Of a stretch of DNA of 64,000 nt, positions 53,701-61,993 are shown piece by piece (position 1 is the first letter of the stretch; each line of letters opens with the position of its first letter). The position numbers and the translations under genes are program-made. The notes under the pieces were generated by a model. That model did no database searches. It was not told the DNA's origin and was given only the letters and a program-made list of their open reading frames with translations. This stretch comes from CAYFUF01 sp964346245 (lineage in GTDB: Bacteria; Bacillota; Clostridia; Tissierellales; Peptoniphilaceae), in contig CAYFUF010000003.1 in the NCBI GenBank assembly GCA_964346245.1, positions 8,189-72,188 of the forward strand. The letters run 5' to 3'.

Positions 53701-54681
53701 TTACCAACGTTTAATGATATGGGTATCTACGATCTTTGGACCCATACTTCCTTCTTTTTCAATCATGTCCATTAAGAGCAAGACGGCATTGGCGCCTAAT
53801 TCCTTAACATGGATATCGACAGTCGATAGCTGGTTTTGGAACATCAAGCCTAACTCCGAGTCATTGAAACCAATGGCGAGCAGCGGTCTATCCTTCTCGT
53901 GAGCCTTCTGTAGTATGCCGATAGCGAGAAGGTCATCCGTTGATGCCACCGCTGTATAATTTCCTGTAATCAGGTCATCAGCAATGAGATAGCCACTTTC
54001 TGTGGTGAAGTCGCCGAAATAGAGGTCAGACTCTTCATAGGCAATTTCATGTTCTTCCATTGCCCGACGAAAGCCTTGCAAGCGATCGTTAGTCACCACG
54101 TATTCCTTAGCACCAGCAACGAAGGCAATCCGTTCGTGTCCTTCTTCGATGAGATATGACGTTGCTAAATACATTGCCTTCTCATTATCATTATCCACAT
54201 AGAGAAAATTCCTGCCTCTAGGGTTGCCAACTACTACAGTAGGGATTCCATTGTTCTCTAGATAATCCAGGGCTCTGTCATTCTCGGTAACCGATAGTTT
54301 GATAACACCATCGATTTTGTTGCTCTCCACCAGTTTTCTTACTTGTTCTTCCTCCTCTTTCCTACCAGTAAAGGCAAGAATGAGGTCCTTTTCGTGGTTA
54401 TCCAGCTCTGTAGCAATAGCGTCAATAATATCAACGAAATAGGTGTTCCCTAAGGAAGATGTTGGACTTCTGTCCACAACCACACACACGGTGTCTGTTG
54501 CTGCCTTGGCTAGGGCTTGCGCATTATAGTTCGGCCGGTAACCAGTCTTACTTATTGCTTCCCTAACCCGCTGAACCGTACTCTCTTTAACAATATCGGA
54601 TCCCGACACTACTCGAGATACCGTCGAAATGCTTACACCTGCTAAGTTAGCCACTTCTCTAATGGTTACTTTTCTTTTCAT
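53701..54681 (-). CDS. malR: LacI-family regulator, probable MalR
   Basis: 326 residues: helix-turn-helix VTIREVANLAGVSISTVSRVVSG (residues about 4-26) and a sugar-binding core (NKIDGVIKLSVTENDRALDYL, GFRRAMEEHEI, STVDIHVKELGANAVLLLMDMIE). It follows the maltose ABC genes by 46 bases, so a maltose-responsive repressor is likely. A LacI-type palindrome, CAAACGTTTG, overlaps the malE -35 box and is its probable operator. The start (54679-54681) has only a weak AAAAGAG before it; longer in-frame readings run into msmK and are not favoured. Confidence 0.85.
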   Translation of the reverse strand: MKRKVTIREVANLAGVSISTVSRVVSGSDIVKESTVQRVREAISKTGYRPNYNAQALAKAATDTVCVVVDRSPTSSLGNTYFVDIIDAIATELDNHEKDLILAFTGRKEEEEQVRKLVESNKIDGVIKLSVTENDRALDYLENNGIPTVVVGNPRGRNFLYVDNDNEKAMYLATSYLIEEGHERIAFVAGAKEYVVTNDRLQGFRRAMEEHEIAYEESDLYFGDFTTESGYLIADDLITGNYTAVASTDDLLAIGILQKAHEKDRPLLAIGFNDSELGLMFQNQLSTVDIHVKELGANAVLLLMDMIEKEGSMGPKIVDTHIIKRW

Positions 54682-54727
54682 TGCAAGCTCTTTTCTACTC
54701 GTTAACCTTACCTCTTCCCAGGTAAGA

Positions 54728-55813
54728 TTAATTGATTCGCTGAGTGGTTTCGCCATCAAAGAAATGAAGAGCTTCTGGGTCAAAGGTAAAGTTGTGGGAC
54801 TCATCTACAGCATACTCAAAGTGACCAGGTTGGCTGATAACGAGTTCCGTGCCATCCTTCATCTGAGTATAAAGAAGTTGCTCTTTACCCAACATCTCGA
54901 TGACATCAATATTGGTATTGATCGAGCTTTCCTCTGCCTTATGGGCGAGAAAACGCTCAGAACGGATACCAAGGTAAACTGGCTTCCCTTCATAATCCTT
55001 TAAAATTTCCTGGGTCGTTGCCGCTGGTACAACATCAATCAATCCAGATTCATTGACGAAGTGACCATTTTTCATACTTCCCTTGATGATGTTCATCGTT
55101 GGAGAACCAATGAAGCCTGCAACAAAGAGGTTTTCCGGTCTGTTGTAGAATTCCTCAGGTTTACCAACCTGTTGAATGATACCTTGATCCAGTAGAACAA
55201 TCTTGGTTGCCATCGTCATTGCCTCGGTCTGGTCATGAGTAACATAGATCGAAGTCGTTTCCAGTTGCTTGTGCAAGCGGACAAGCTCGACCCGCATGTG
55301 CTCACGAAGCTTAGCATCTAGGTTGGACAAGGGCTCATCCATCAGGAAGACAGCTGGTTTGCGCACCATTGCCCGGCCCAAAGCAACTCTCTGCCTTTGA
55401 CCACCTGAAATGTCGGAAGGACGCGAGTACAGATAGTCAGAAATCTGTAGGGTTTCTGCTGCTTCCATTACCCTGTCATGAATAACTTCTTTTCTTTCCT
55501 TCTTCATTTTTAATGCGAAGGCCATATTATCGTAGACCGTCATATGAGGATAAAGAGCGTAGGATTGGAATACCATGGCAATATCCCTATCTTTGGGCTC
55601 TACCTTATTCATTAGCTTATCATCGAAGTAGAGTTCGCCTTCTGTGATTGAGTTGAGCCCAGCTATCATTCTCAATAGGGTTGATTTACCACAACCTGAT
55701 GGGCCAAGGATGACACAGAAATCTTGGTCGTCTATCTCTAAATCAATATGGCGGATAGTGAACTTTTCTCTGCCTTCATATTTCTTTCCTAAATTATTTA
55801 ACGTAACTTTCAT
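54728..55813 (-). CDS. msmK: Sugar ABC transporter ATP-binding protein
   Basis: 361 residues, MalK/MsmK/UgpC type. Walker A GPSGCGKST (37-45), Q-loop MVFQSYALYPHM, signature ISGGQRQRVALGRA, Walker B AVFLMDEPLSNLD and the switch His in VTHDQTEAM are complete, followed by a C-terminal TOBE regulatory domain. It energises maltodextrin uptake by MalF and MalG encoded beside it. AAGGAG precedes the ATG. Confidence 0.95.
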   Translation of the reverse strand: MKVTLNNLGKKYEGREKFTIRHIDLEIDDQDFCVILGPSGCGKSTLLRMIAGLNSITEGELYFDDKLMNKVEPKDRDIAMVFQSYALYPHMTVYDNMAFALKMKKERKEVIHDRVMEAAETLQISDYLYSRPSDISGGQRQRVALGRAMVRKPAVFLMDEPLSNLDAKLREHMRVELVRLHKQLETTSIYVTHDQTEAMTMATKIVLLDQGIIQQVGKPEEFYNRPENLFVAGFIGSPTMNIIKGSMKNGHFVNESGLIDVVPAATTQEILKDYEGKPVYLGIRSERFLAHKAEESSINTNIDVIEMLGKEQLLYTQMKDGTELVISQPGHFEYAVDESHNFTFDPEALHFFDGETTQRIN

Positions 55814-55823
55814 TTCTTTCTCC

Positions 55824-56708
55824 TTAGCCTTTCACTGATCCAGAAGCTAGCCCAGAAACAAGTTGATCTTGCAGTGCTAAGAATAGCAGCATGACCGGAA
55901 TAGCAGATAGAAAACCACCCGCAGCGAACGCTGGCCCATTCATGGTTCTTTCATCGGAGATCAGCGTAAACAGACCTGTTGCAAGCGTATAATCCTGAGG
56001 ATTTGTTAAGAGGATCTTTGGCATCATGTAGTCCAGGAATGGACCAATGAAGGATTGCAGAGCAATGATAGCTAGCATCGGTCTTGCAATCGGCATGATA
56101 ATCAAACGGTAAACTTGCATATTTGAGCAGCCATCGATTCGAGCGGCATCATCCAGCTCCGGTGAAATGGAGTCCAAGTAACCCTTCAGGATAAAGGTGT
56201 TGGCTGCGATACCACCACCAGCGTAGATGAGTATTAACATCGCCGTTCGACTAAAGACCGGTAGTACGCCGGATATGATCGAGTGGATAGCAAAGTAGGC
56301 AGTGATTCCAGCAAAAGCAGGAATCGTCTGGATAAGCATGATCGCTAACAGGCTCATCTTCTTCCCCTTGAAACGGAAACGTGAATAGGCGTAACCGGTA
56401 TAGGAAACGATGATTAAGGTGAGCATTGTGGTAATAACTGCGATCTTAATGGTATTCCATACCCATTGAAGGAAGTGGGTTTCCTCGAAGAGGTAGGTGA
56501 AGTTTTCAAAGGAGAAAACGAAATCTGCTGTCAGTGAGATGTTGCGGCCTTGGTTACCATTAAAGCTAGAGACTACCATGATAATCAAAGGCACTAAGAC
56601 AATTGCCGCCCATAGGAACATGATGGCATAAGAAACGCCTAATGTAGCTTTACCTACGGCAGACAAGGGTTGCATATCGGATAAATAGAGATTATCTTTC
56701 TTTTTCAT
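55824..56708 (-). CDS. malG: Maltose/maltodextrin ABC permease, MalG type
   Basis: 294 residues with six membrane helices and the EAA loop LDDAARIDGCSNMQVYRLIIMPIARP, the contact site for the ATPase. It is the second permease subunit, starting one base after malF ends, with AGGAGG upstream. Confidence 0.94.
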   Translation of the reverse strand: MKKKDNLYLSDMQPLSAVGKATLGVSYAIMFLWAAIVLVPLIIMVVSSFNGNQGRNISLTADFVFSFENFTYLFEETHFLQWVWNTIKIAVITTMLTLIIVSYTGYAYSRFRFKGKKMSLLAIMLIQTIPAFAGITAYFAIHSIISGVLPVFSRTAMLILIYAGGGIAANTFILKGYLDSISPELDDAARIDGCSNMQVYRLIIMPIARPMLAIIALQSFIGPFLDYMMPKILLTNPQDYTLATGLFTLISDERTMNGPAFAAGGFLSAIPVMLLFLALQDQLVSGLASGSVKG

Positions 56709-56709
56709 G

Positions 56710-58734
56710 CTAGTCCTCCTTAAATGCTGCTGTATTGCGGTAACCTAAGAACGAGATAAACATCAGTATCAGTGAAATGAATACCGTTATTGCAGCACCT
56801 ATCGCTTGGTATTGGTTCTCCATAGTTAGCTTGTAGATGTAGGAGATCAGAATGTCCGTCGATCCTGCTAGGTTACCATACAAGCTTGGGTTGAAAGGTC
56901 CACCCTGGTTGAAGAGATAAATAATGGAGAAGTTGTTAAAGTTAAAGGTATATTGGTTAATCAGGATTGGCGCTATCTGATAGAGGACGAGAGGTATGGT
57001 AATCTTTGTTGTCTGTTGAATTCCTGTCGCTCCATCGATAGATGCCGCCTCATATAAATCATCTGGTATACCCTGCATAACACCAGTCGATAGCAAGAAG
57101 ATATAGGCATTACCCAGCCAACCTTGCAATAAGATAAGCGCAATTCGGGTGTACATTGCATTATTCTTTATATCCAAGGTCACACCAAAGAGGGACTGTA
57201 TCGTCGATGGTATGACGCCGTTTCTCGATGCCATAATCGAGAAAAACATAATGGTGATAAAGGCTGGTATTGCCCAAGGTAAGAGGTAAACCGTCCGGAA
57301 GAATCTCTTCCCCTTTACGCGCTTATTGTTGACCAAAAGAGCGAGCACAAAGCCAATAAAGATAGCTAAGGTTGTTGCCCCAAGGGTCCAAAGCAAGGTC
57401 CAACCAAGGATTAACCAGAAAGCACTACCTGCAATACCCTGCCCTGTTGCGATCATCTGATAGTTAGTTAGACCAATCCATGTAAACTTGTTCTGGTGAC
57501 TTGGATCCAAGTTGGTAAACGATATCAGGATTGCTGTAATGATAGGTACGAGGACAATAAACATGATAACCAGCAAAGCTGGTGTAGTAATAAGGTAAGG
57601 GAAACCGTCTGTTGTTATTGCCTTCTTGGTTTCCTTCCACGTTCTTGGCCTAACGCCATTAATGGTGTCCTTCTCAACCCTCAGCACGTCCTTAAAAGAG
57701 GAAATCATGATGAAAAGTCCGATAAGTAAGAACATCACGGCGATGATACCTTCAATCATGAAGAGTATTGAGCGGTCAAGCTTTCCTCCACCTTCAGCCA
57801 AATTAATCAATCCAGAAATTCCTTCTCCTTGATAGTTGCCAAAGCCAAGAGAGTAAGGGATGGCAATCAAGTAGATGAATAGCGTTCCAATGAAGAACAA
57901 TAGGGCTTTTGCATACTGCTTATTGAGAAGTTGCCCAAGACCAGGAATTAAAAAAGTCAAATAGGCTAGTATTGGCCGCTTCTTCTCCACCTCTATAGGG
58001 GTCTTTCGCCTAGCATCGGAGATTTCAGAATCCAAAACATTCAAACTGGTTCTGGTATCCATTTGTTGATGGTGCTTGATGTTTCTAATTTCTTCTTCCA
58101 ATGAAGTCTTTGGATTAAGGTAAGCTAAAGCTTTGCTATCTTGTTCGTAAGCTTTTAGTTTTGCTTTCTTCTCGGTATCGAAAGCTTTCTTAGAAATCAT
58201 TTTGCTCTGAAAGCTATCCTTTAACCCTGCTAGCTCCTCGTCCTTCTTAGCTTTTAAATCTTCTTCAAGTTTCTTGATCTTTTGTTCTGCCTCTTGAACT
58301 TCAGCCGCATTTAAGGTTTGAAGCGCTCTTTCTTTATCCGCTAAGCTCTCTTTCAGTTCCAGCTCATTTTGAATCATATCAGGGATAAAGCTGGTCTCAT
58401 GCTTATGGATACGCGCTTTTAAAACAGCATCATAAGTTAGCCCTGTGTGATGCTCATAGAAAGGTAGCATATACTGTGCTCTCGCCAATCTCTCCTCAAG
58501 CTTATACTTGGCATTGACCTGGTCAACCTTATCTGACTTGAACTCTTGATTAAAAGTTTCAAGCTTTTCTTTCTCTTCCCTCTCATACTTCTCCAAAGCT
58601 TGGTTATAGGGATGGTCCTTACCGCTTTTTGCAGCGACACCATCTTCCCGAGAGGAAATCTGGTCCAGAATATATTGATTCTTTCTTTCGTGTTTTCTAC
58701 CGATCGAGTCGATAACAAATTGATTATAGGACAT
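56710..58734 (-). CDS. malF: Maltose ABC permease MalF with N-terminal coiled-coil extension
   Basis: 674 residues, far longer than the usual 300-520. Residues 1 to about 240 are charged and coiled-coil-like (ELKESLADKERALQTL, EAEQKIKKLEEDLKAKKDEEL) with no membrane segment. At about 250-275 comes a TM2-like hairpin (FLIPGLGQLLNKQYAKALLF), and from about 370 the MalF permease with EAA loop LYEAASIDGATGIQQTTKITIPL. It forms the import channel with MalG. The extension is continuous and in frame, so it is a true fusion, not a gene merge by error. AAGG precedes the ATG. Confidence 0.9.
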   Translation of the reverse strand: MSYNQFVIDSIGRKHERKNQYILDQISSREDGVAAKSGKDHPYNQALEKYEREEKEKLETFNQEFKSDKVDQVNAKYKLEERLARAQYMLPFYEHHTGLTYDAVLKARIHKHETSFIPDMIQNELELKESLADKERALQTLNAAEVQEAEQKIKKLEEDLKAKKDEELAGLKDSFQSKMISKKAFDTEKKAKLKAYEQDSKALAYLNPKTSLEEEIRNIKHHQQMDTRTSLNVLDSEISDARRKTPIEVEKKRPILAYLTFLIPGLGQLLNKQYAKALLFFIGTLFIYLIAIPYSLGFGNYQGEGISGLINLAEGGGKLDRSILFMIEGIIAVMFLLIGLFIMISSFKDVLRVEKDTINGVRPRTWKETKKAITTDGFPYLITTPALLVIMFIVLVPIITAILISFTNLDPSHQNKFTWIGLTNYQMIATGQGIAGSAFWLILGWTLLWTLGATTLAIFIGFVLALLVNNKRVKGKRFFRTVYLLPWAIPAFITIMFFSIMASRNGVIPSTIQSLFGVTLDIKNNAMYTRIALILLQGWLGNAYIFLLSTGVMQGIPDDLYEAASIDGATGIQQTTKITIPLVLYQIAPILINQYTFNFNNFSIIYLFNQGGPFNPSLYGNLAGSTDILISYIYKLTMENQYQAIGAAITVFISLILMFISFLGYRNTAAFKED

Positions 58735-58743
58735 AGATTACCT

Positions 58744-59160
58744 TCATTTCTTTCCGTAAGGAACATGAACTACGACCACAAACAGGAGTACAAACAAAGC
58801 AATGAGCGCGTAATAGAATAAAGACTGTATCCTAAACTGCAAGACCAGGTGCACCAAACGTATGATAAGTATCGCTCCAAAGAATATCCGATAAGTGAAA
58901 GTAACCCCTCCTTTATGAATGATGAAGTAGGTATATAGAGATATGATGATCGGCTCAATGATATTGAGCATGAAATGGAATAAGACCATATCGATGTAAC
59001 TAGAAAAATCTCCACCTGGGCTCACCTGAAGGAAGGCTTCGAACATTTCTTGACTTTTGGCCATGATAAAAGCTTCCGCTGATGCAAAAAGTATAATCAG
59101 AGCTGATACTACTAGTATTCGTAACAACCATCGATTTCTTTCCTGAGTAATTTCGTTCAT
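58744..59160 (-). CDS. Small four-helix membrane protein in the maltose operon
   Basis: 138 residues with about four membrane helices (LLRILVVSALIILFASAEAF, IDMVLFHFMLNIIEPIIISLYTYFII, YRIFFGAILIIRLVHLVLQF, LFYYALIALFVLLFVVVV) and short charged ends. It lies between malE and malF (nine bases before malF) and is preceded by a hairpin after malE. I do not recognise the family. Its position suggests an accessory of the maltodextrin transporter, possibly connected with the unusual MalF extension; this is inference. Confidence 0.7.
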   Translation of the reverse strand: MNEITQERNRWLLRILVVSALIILFASAEAFIMAKSQEMFEAFLQVSPGGDFSSYIDMVLFHFMLNIIEPIIISLYTYFIIHKGGVTFTYRIFFGAILIIRLVHLVLQFRIQSLFYYALIALFVLLFVVVVHVPYGKK

Positions 59161-59183
59161 ACTTGCTCATCCTTGCCTATACA

Positions 59184-59212
59184 GAAAAAGGCCAAAACGA
59201 TGTTTTGGCCTT
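59184..59212 (-). terminator. Hairpin after malE (partial terminator)
   Basis: AAGGCCAAAAC / GTTTTGGCCTT form an 11-bp perfect stem with a 3-base loop and a T run on the minus strand. Placed inside the operon, it probably lets malE be made in excess of the permease genes, as in many ABC operons. Confidence 0.85.
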
Positions 59213-59229
59213 CTCAAGTCATGTTTTAA

Positions 59230-60579
59230 TTATTGAAAGTTAGCCATCATAGCTTCAAAGGAAGCTTGTAATTCTTTATAAGCATCTTCTACGGTTGCTG
59301 GCTTAACACTGTTCCAAGAAAGAAGAGCGTTCTTCCAAGTATCCCATACGTTACCCCACTCAGTGAATAGTGGTCTTGCTGGTGCTTCCTGGTAAGAATT
59401 AATAGTCGCATCGATAACTTTCTTATCAGTATCAGAAAGCTCTGAATCCGCATAAACTTGAGCATCTACGTTCTCAAGAACCTTACCTGTAGCTTGGAAT
59501 AGATCTACAGCATACTCAGGGTTAACAATTTCCTTAATCAGCTCTTCAGCGATTTGCATCTTCGTCGCATCCTCTTCGATACGAGCGTTGATAGCTAATC
59601 CCCAACCGCCTTGCCAATGAACTAGTGGTGCGCCATTAAGAGTTAGTAGGGTAATTGGGTAGATTTCTAGATTTCCTTCCCCAGCTTGCTCAGCGATAAT
59701 GGATGTATCCCAAGGACCGCCAAGGCGTGCAACGCCTTCTCCACCAGTCGTGAAAGTCTCATCGATGAATGCCCAACCGGCTTCAGGGTCAAACAGTGGG
59801 TCGTTGGCTTCGTCATGAAGTTTCCAATACTCATAGATTGTCTTGATTGCATCTTGCTTTGCAGGATCTAACTCTTCCCAAGCTACTGATAGGTCAGAGA
59901 ATAATGATCCGTCTTCGTTCTTGCCTAGTAACTCGATTTCAGCTGCGTTGGTTGCTGCTACGCCATACCAAGCATCAAACAAAGGTAGTAAAATAGTGTT
60001 TCCGTTTTCAATGTCAGCAACTTCTAGTGGTTGACTTAGGTCGATTCCACTAGATTCAGCGTTAGAAGTGTTTACGAAAGTGATTAAGGTTTCGATGTTG
60101 TATGGGAAAGCAAGGTAAGAATCATCTACTTTGAAGTTTCCGCCGATACCTTCATCGAAGTTATCCCATCCGCCAATTGCTTCTGCTAATTTTTGTGAGT
60201 CAATAGCTGCTAGAACTTCGTTGTCCGACAGGCCGTATAGACGGTCAGCTGGGATAGCGAATAAATCAGCTACATCTTCATTGGTTGCATCTGTAGTATC
60301 AAGGACATCCAAGTGATCGAAAGCGCCACTAACTTTCCATTCAAAGTCTACATTTGGGAACTTATCTTTTACACGATCAGCTGCTGCTTGATAGTATTCT
60401 TGCCAACCTTCTTCAACTTGAACACTGATGGTTCCCTCAAGATCGCTTGTCTCTTCTGTTCCTTCAGATGCTTCGGTTCCAGTACTCTCTTCAGTACCTT
60501 CTTCTCCGCCACCGCAAGCTGTTAATACGAGAACAAATGCTAACAGTAAAGCGAGAAGTCCAGTAAATTTTCTTTTCAT
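59230..60579 (-). CDS. malE: Maltose/maltodextrin-binding lipoprotein
   Basis: 449 residues. The signal peptide ends at a lipobox (LLALLLAFVLVLTAC), with an acidic Thr/Ser/Glu linker after the Cys, then a bacterial extracellular solute-binding domain (WEWKVSGAF-like opening, FAIPADRLYGL, AFPYNIETLITF). It catches maltodextrins at the cell surface for MalFG-MsmK. The first gene of the operon, with AGGAGG six bases before the ATG. Confidence 0.93.
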   Translation of the reverse strand: MKRKFTGLLALLLAFVLVLTACGGGEEGTEESTGTEASEGTEETSDLEGTISVQVEEGWQEYYQAAADRVKDKFPNVDFEWKVSGAFDHLDVLDTTDATNEDVADLFAIPADRLYGLSDNEVLAAIDSQKLAEAIGGWDNFDEGIGGNFKVDDSYLAFPYNIETLITFVNTSNAESSGIDLSQPLEVADIENGNTILLPLFDAWYGVAATNAAEIELLGKNEDGSLFSDLSVAWEELDPAKQDAIKTIYEYWKLHDEANDPLFDPEAGWAFIDETFTTGGEGVARLGGPWDTSIIAEQAGEGNLEIYPITLLTLNGAPLVHWQGGWGLAINARIEEDATKMQIAEELIKEIVNPEYAVDLFQATGKVLENVDAQVYADSELSDTDKKVIDATINSYQEAPARPLFTEWGNVWDTWKNALLSWNSVKPATVEDAYKELQASFEAMMANFQ

Positions 60580-60611
60580 TCATTTCCTCCTAAATAGTTG
60601 TAATTACTTTT

Positions 60612-60625
60612 TGAAAACGGTTACA
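60612..60625. promoter_or_regulatory. cre site downstream of the malE start
   Basis: TGAAAACGGTTACA matches all 14 positions of the cre consensus TGWAANCGNTNWCA. It lies about 6-19 bases after the predicted transcription start of malE, a repressing position for CcpA. Confidence 0.85.
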
Positions 60626-60637
60626 TTTACTAAAAAA

Positions 60638-60666
60638 ATTATAAGCCCCTTTATTTATTTTGTCAA
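60638..60666 (-). promoter_or_regulatory. Consensus promoter of malE
   Basis: On the minus strand TTGACA (60661-60666) and TATAAT (60638-60643) have a 17-base spacer, a perfect sigma-A promoter. Such strength implies control by repressors. Confidence 0.92.
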
Positions 60667-60673
60667 ACGTTTG
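60664..60673. promoter_or_regulatory. LacI-type operator overlapping the malE -35 box
   Basis: The perfect palindrome CAAACGTTTG shares its last bases with TTGACA. It fits a MalR-type repressor whose gene ends the same operon. Confidence 0.7.
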
Positions 60674-60690
60674 CGCAGATTTAATAAATA

Positions 60691-60778
60691 AAAAAGGCCT
60701 AAGCACTACAAGAATCTATTACCCATTAAATCATGGGATACACATCGCATTCTAGATTCTTGACTAGCTTAGGCCTTT
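60691..60778 (-). terminator. Large nested hairpin after the ATP-grasp gene
   Basis: Three nested inverted repeats: GGCCTAAGC (60696-60704) with GCTTAGGCC (60767-60775), AGAATCTA (60711-60718) with TAGATTCT (60753-60760), and CCCAT (60722-60726) with ATGGG (60733-60737). On the minus strand it ends in TTTTTT, so it can terminate thrS-ATP-grasp transcription. It is larger and more elaborate than a normal terminator. Confidence 0.7.
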
Positions 60779-60785
60779 ATTGACT

Positions 60786-61982
60786 TTAGAGAGAAAACGT
60801 TCGTTTATCCAGGTCTGTCAAATAACTCGAAAGCCCCCGCATTCTTAGGAAGCCGGCATCTTTTCCATAGATCAAACTATTGTCTGTATTCTCTCTTCTT
60901 TCCTTTTGATCAATCTGCGCCTTATCCTTTTCATTTAAGTGCTGGTAAGCCGCTTTACGAGAAACAGCCAACCACACGAAAGGCTTTTGCTGTTGCCCTT
61001 GAATGATATTGCCGTATAGCAAATCTTCTATCGCTAACTCTATAAAGTTAATGCCGCCCAGATTGGCATAGATAAAGCTGCGGCCTAAACGAGGGTTACA
61101 CTCTAGGGCAAAAACTTCACCAGTCTTATCATCAATCTTGAAGTCAAAATTGAAGAAGCCATGATAGTCTGTCTCTTGGACTATTCTTTTCGAGTATTCA
61201 AAGAGGTCTTTTCTATGGCTATCAATCAGAACCAGGTGGTTGCCAATCCATTTTGGCCTGCGGTCAGACAGTAAAGCTCTAGCTTGTGCGATGCTTATTG
61301 TCCGATCGCTAGCTCGGTAACCCATGATTGAATACTCTGAATCAGCACCTCCTTCAATGTACTGTTGAACAATGATCAGTCCTTGATAAGACTGATAGAT
61401 TTGATTCAAGATATCTTGAGCTTCTTTTTTAGAGGCAGCATGATATCCCTTTTGTGGGTTTTCTACTTTTGAGTGTTGGAAGTCAACATAGTCATCGGCT
61501 TTTAAGAAGAGTTTTTGATTCTCCTCGAAAGGGTCCAACGCCGATAGATAGTTATCGGGACTAGCGTTTACTGTCTTGGGAACCTGAATACCTATCTCTT
61601 CCATCAAGGGATAAAAGCGGCTCTTGTTGGCGACCTGGTCTGCTAAGCTCTTATTGGGATAGGGAAGAAGACATTCAAAGTCCAATTTTTCTAGATTCCT
61701 ATAGAGCTGGAAAAGGTAGCCTTCAGTAGGAACAAAGAAAATAACCTTGTCCCCCACCTTAGCTTCCTTCTTATAGACTTCATTGAGATGCTTAACAAAG
61801 ATTTCATCATCTGCTGAGAATCCCTCTGTGGTATAAATTTTCGCAATTCTGCTGTGCTTAAAGGGAATCAGCACTGCTGATCCACAGACCACTATCTTTT
61901 CCCCATAACGCTCATAGTAGGAACGTGCAACACTGTAACTGTTATTATCTGTACCTAAAACGATAGCTAATCCGTTTTTCAT
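60786..61982 (-). CDS. ATP-grasp carboxylate-amine ligase
   Basis: 398 residues. An N-terminal Rossmann-like part (LAIVLGTDNNSYSVARSYYERYG) leads to an ATP-grasp domain with a Lys-containing strand (KLFLKADDYVDF), GLIIVQQYIEGGADSEYSIMGY and the metal-binding GEVFALECNPRLGRSF. Such enzymes join a carboxylate to an amine through an acyl phosphate. The general layout resembles D-aspartate ligases that modify peptidoglycan stems, but I cannot prove the substrate. It lies 11 bases after thrS with GAGGAG before the ATG and is probably co-transcribed. Confidence 0.72.
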   Translation of the reverse strand: MKNGLAIVLGTDNNSYSVARSYYERYGEKIVVCGSAVLIPFKHSRIAKIYTTEGFSADDEIFVKHLNEVYKKEAKVGDKVIFFVPTEGYLFQLYRNLEKLDFECLLPYPNKSLADQVANKSRFYPLMEEIGIQVPKTVNASPDNYLSALDPFEENQKLFLKADDYVDFQHSKVENPQKGYHAASKKEAQDILNQIYQSYQGLIIVQQYIEGGADSEYSIMGYRASDRTISIAQARALLSDRRPKWIGNHLVLIDSHRKDLFEYSKRIVQETDYHGFFNFDFKIDDKTGEVFALECNPRLGRSFIYANLGGINFIELAIEDLLYGNIIQGQQQKPFVWLAVSRKAAYQHLNEKDKAQIDQKERRENTDNSLIYGKDAGFLRMRGLSSYLTDLDKRTFSL

Positions 61983-61993
61983 AAGCTCCTCTT

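Noticed and set aside
60691..60778. tRNA or SRP RNA gene in the nested hairpin
   Set aside because: No cloverleaf, no T-loop GTTCGA and no GGAAGCA-type SRP loop; the fold is a single nested stem.
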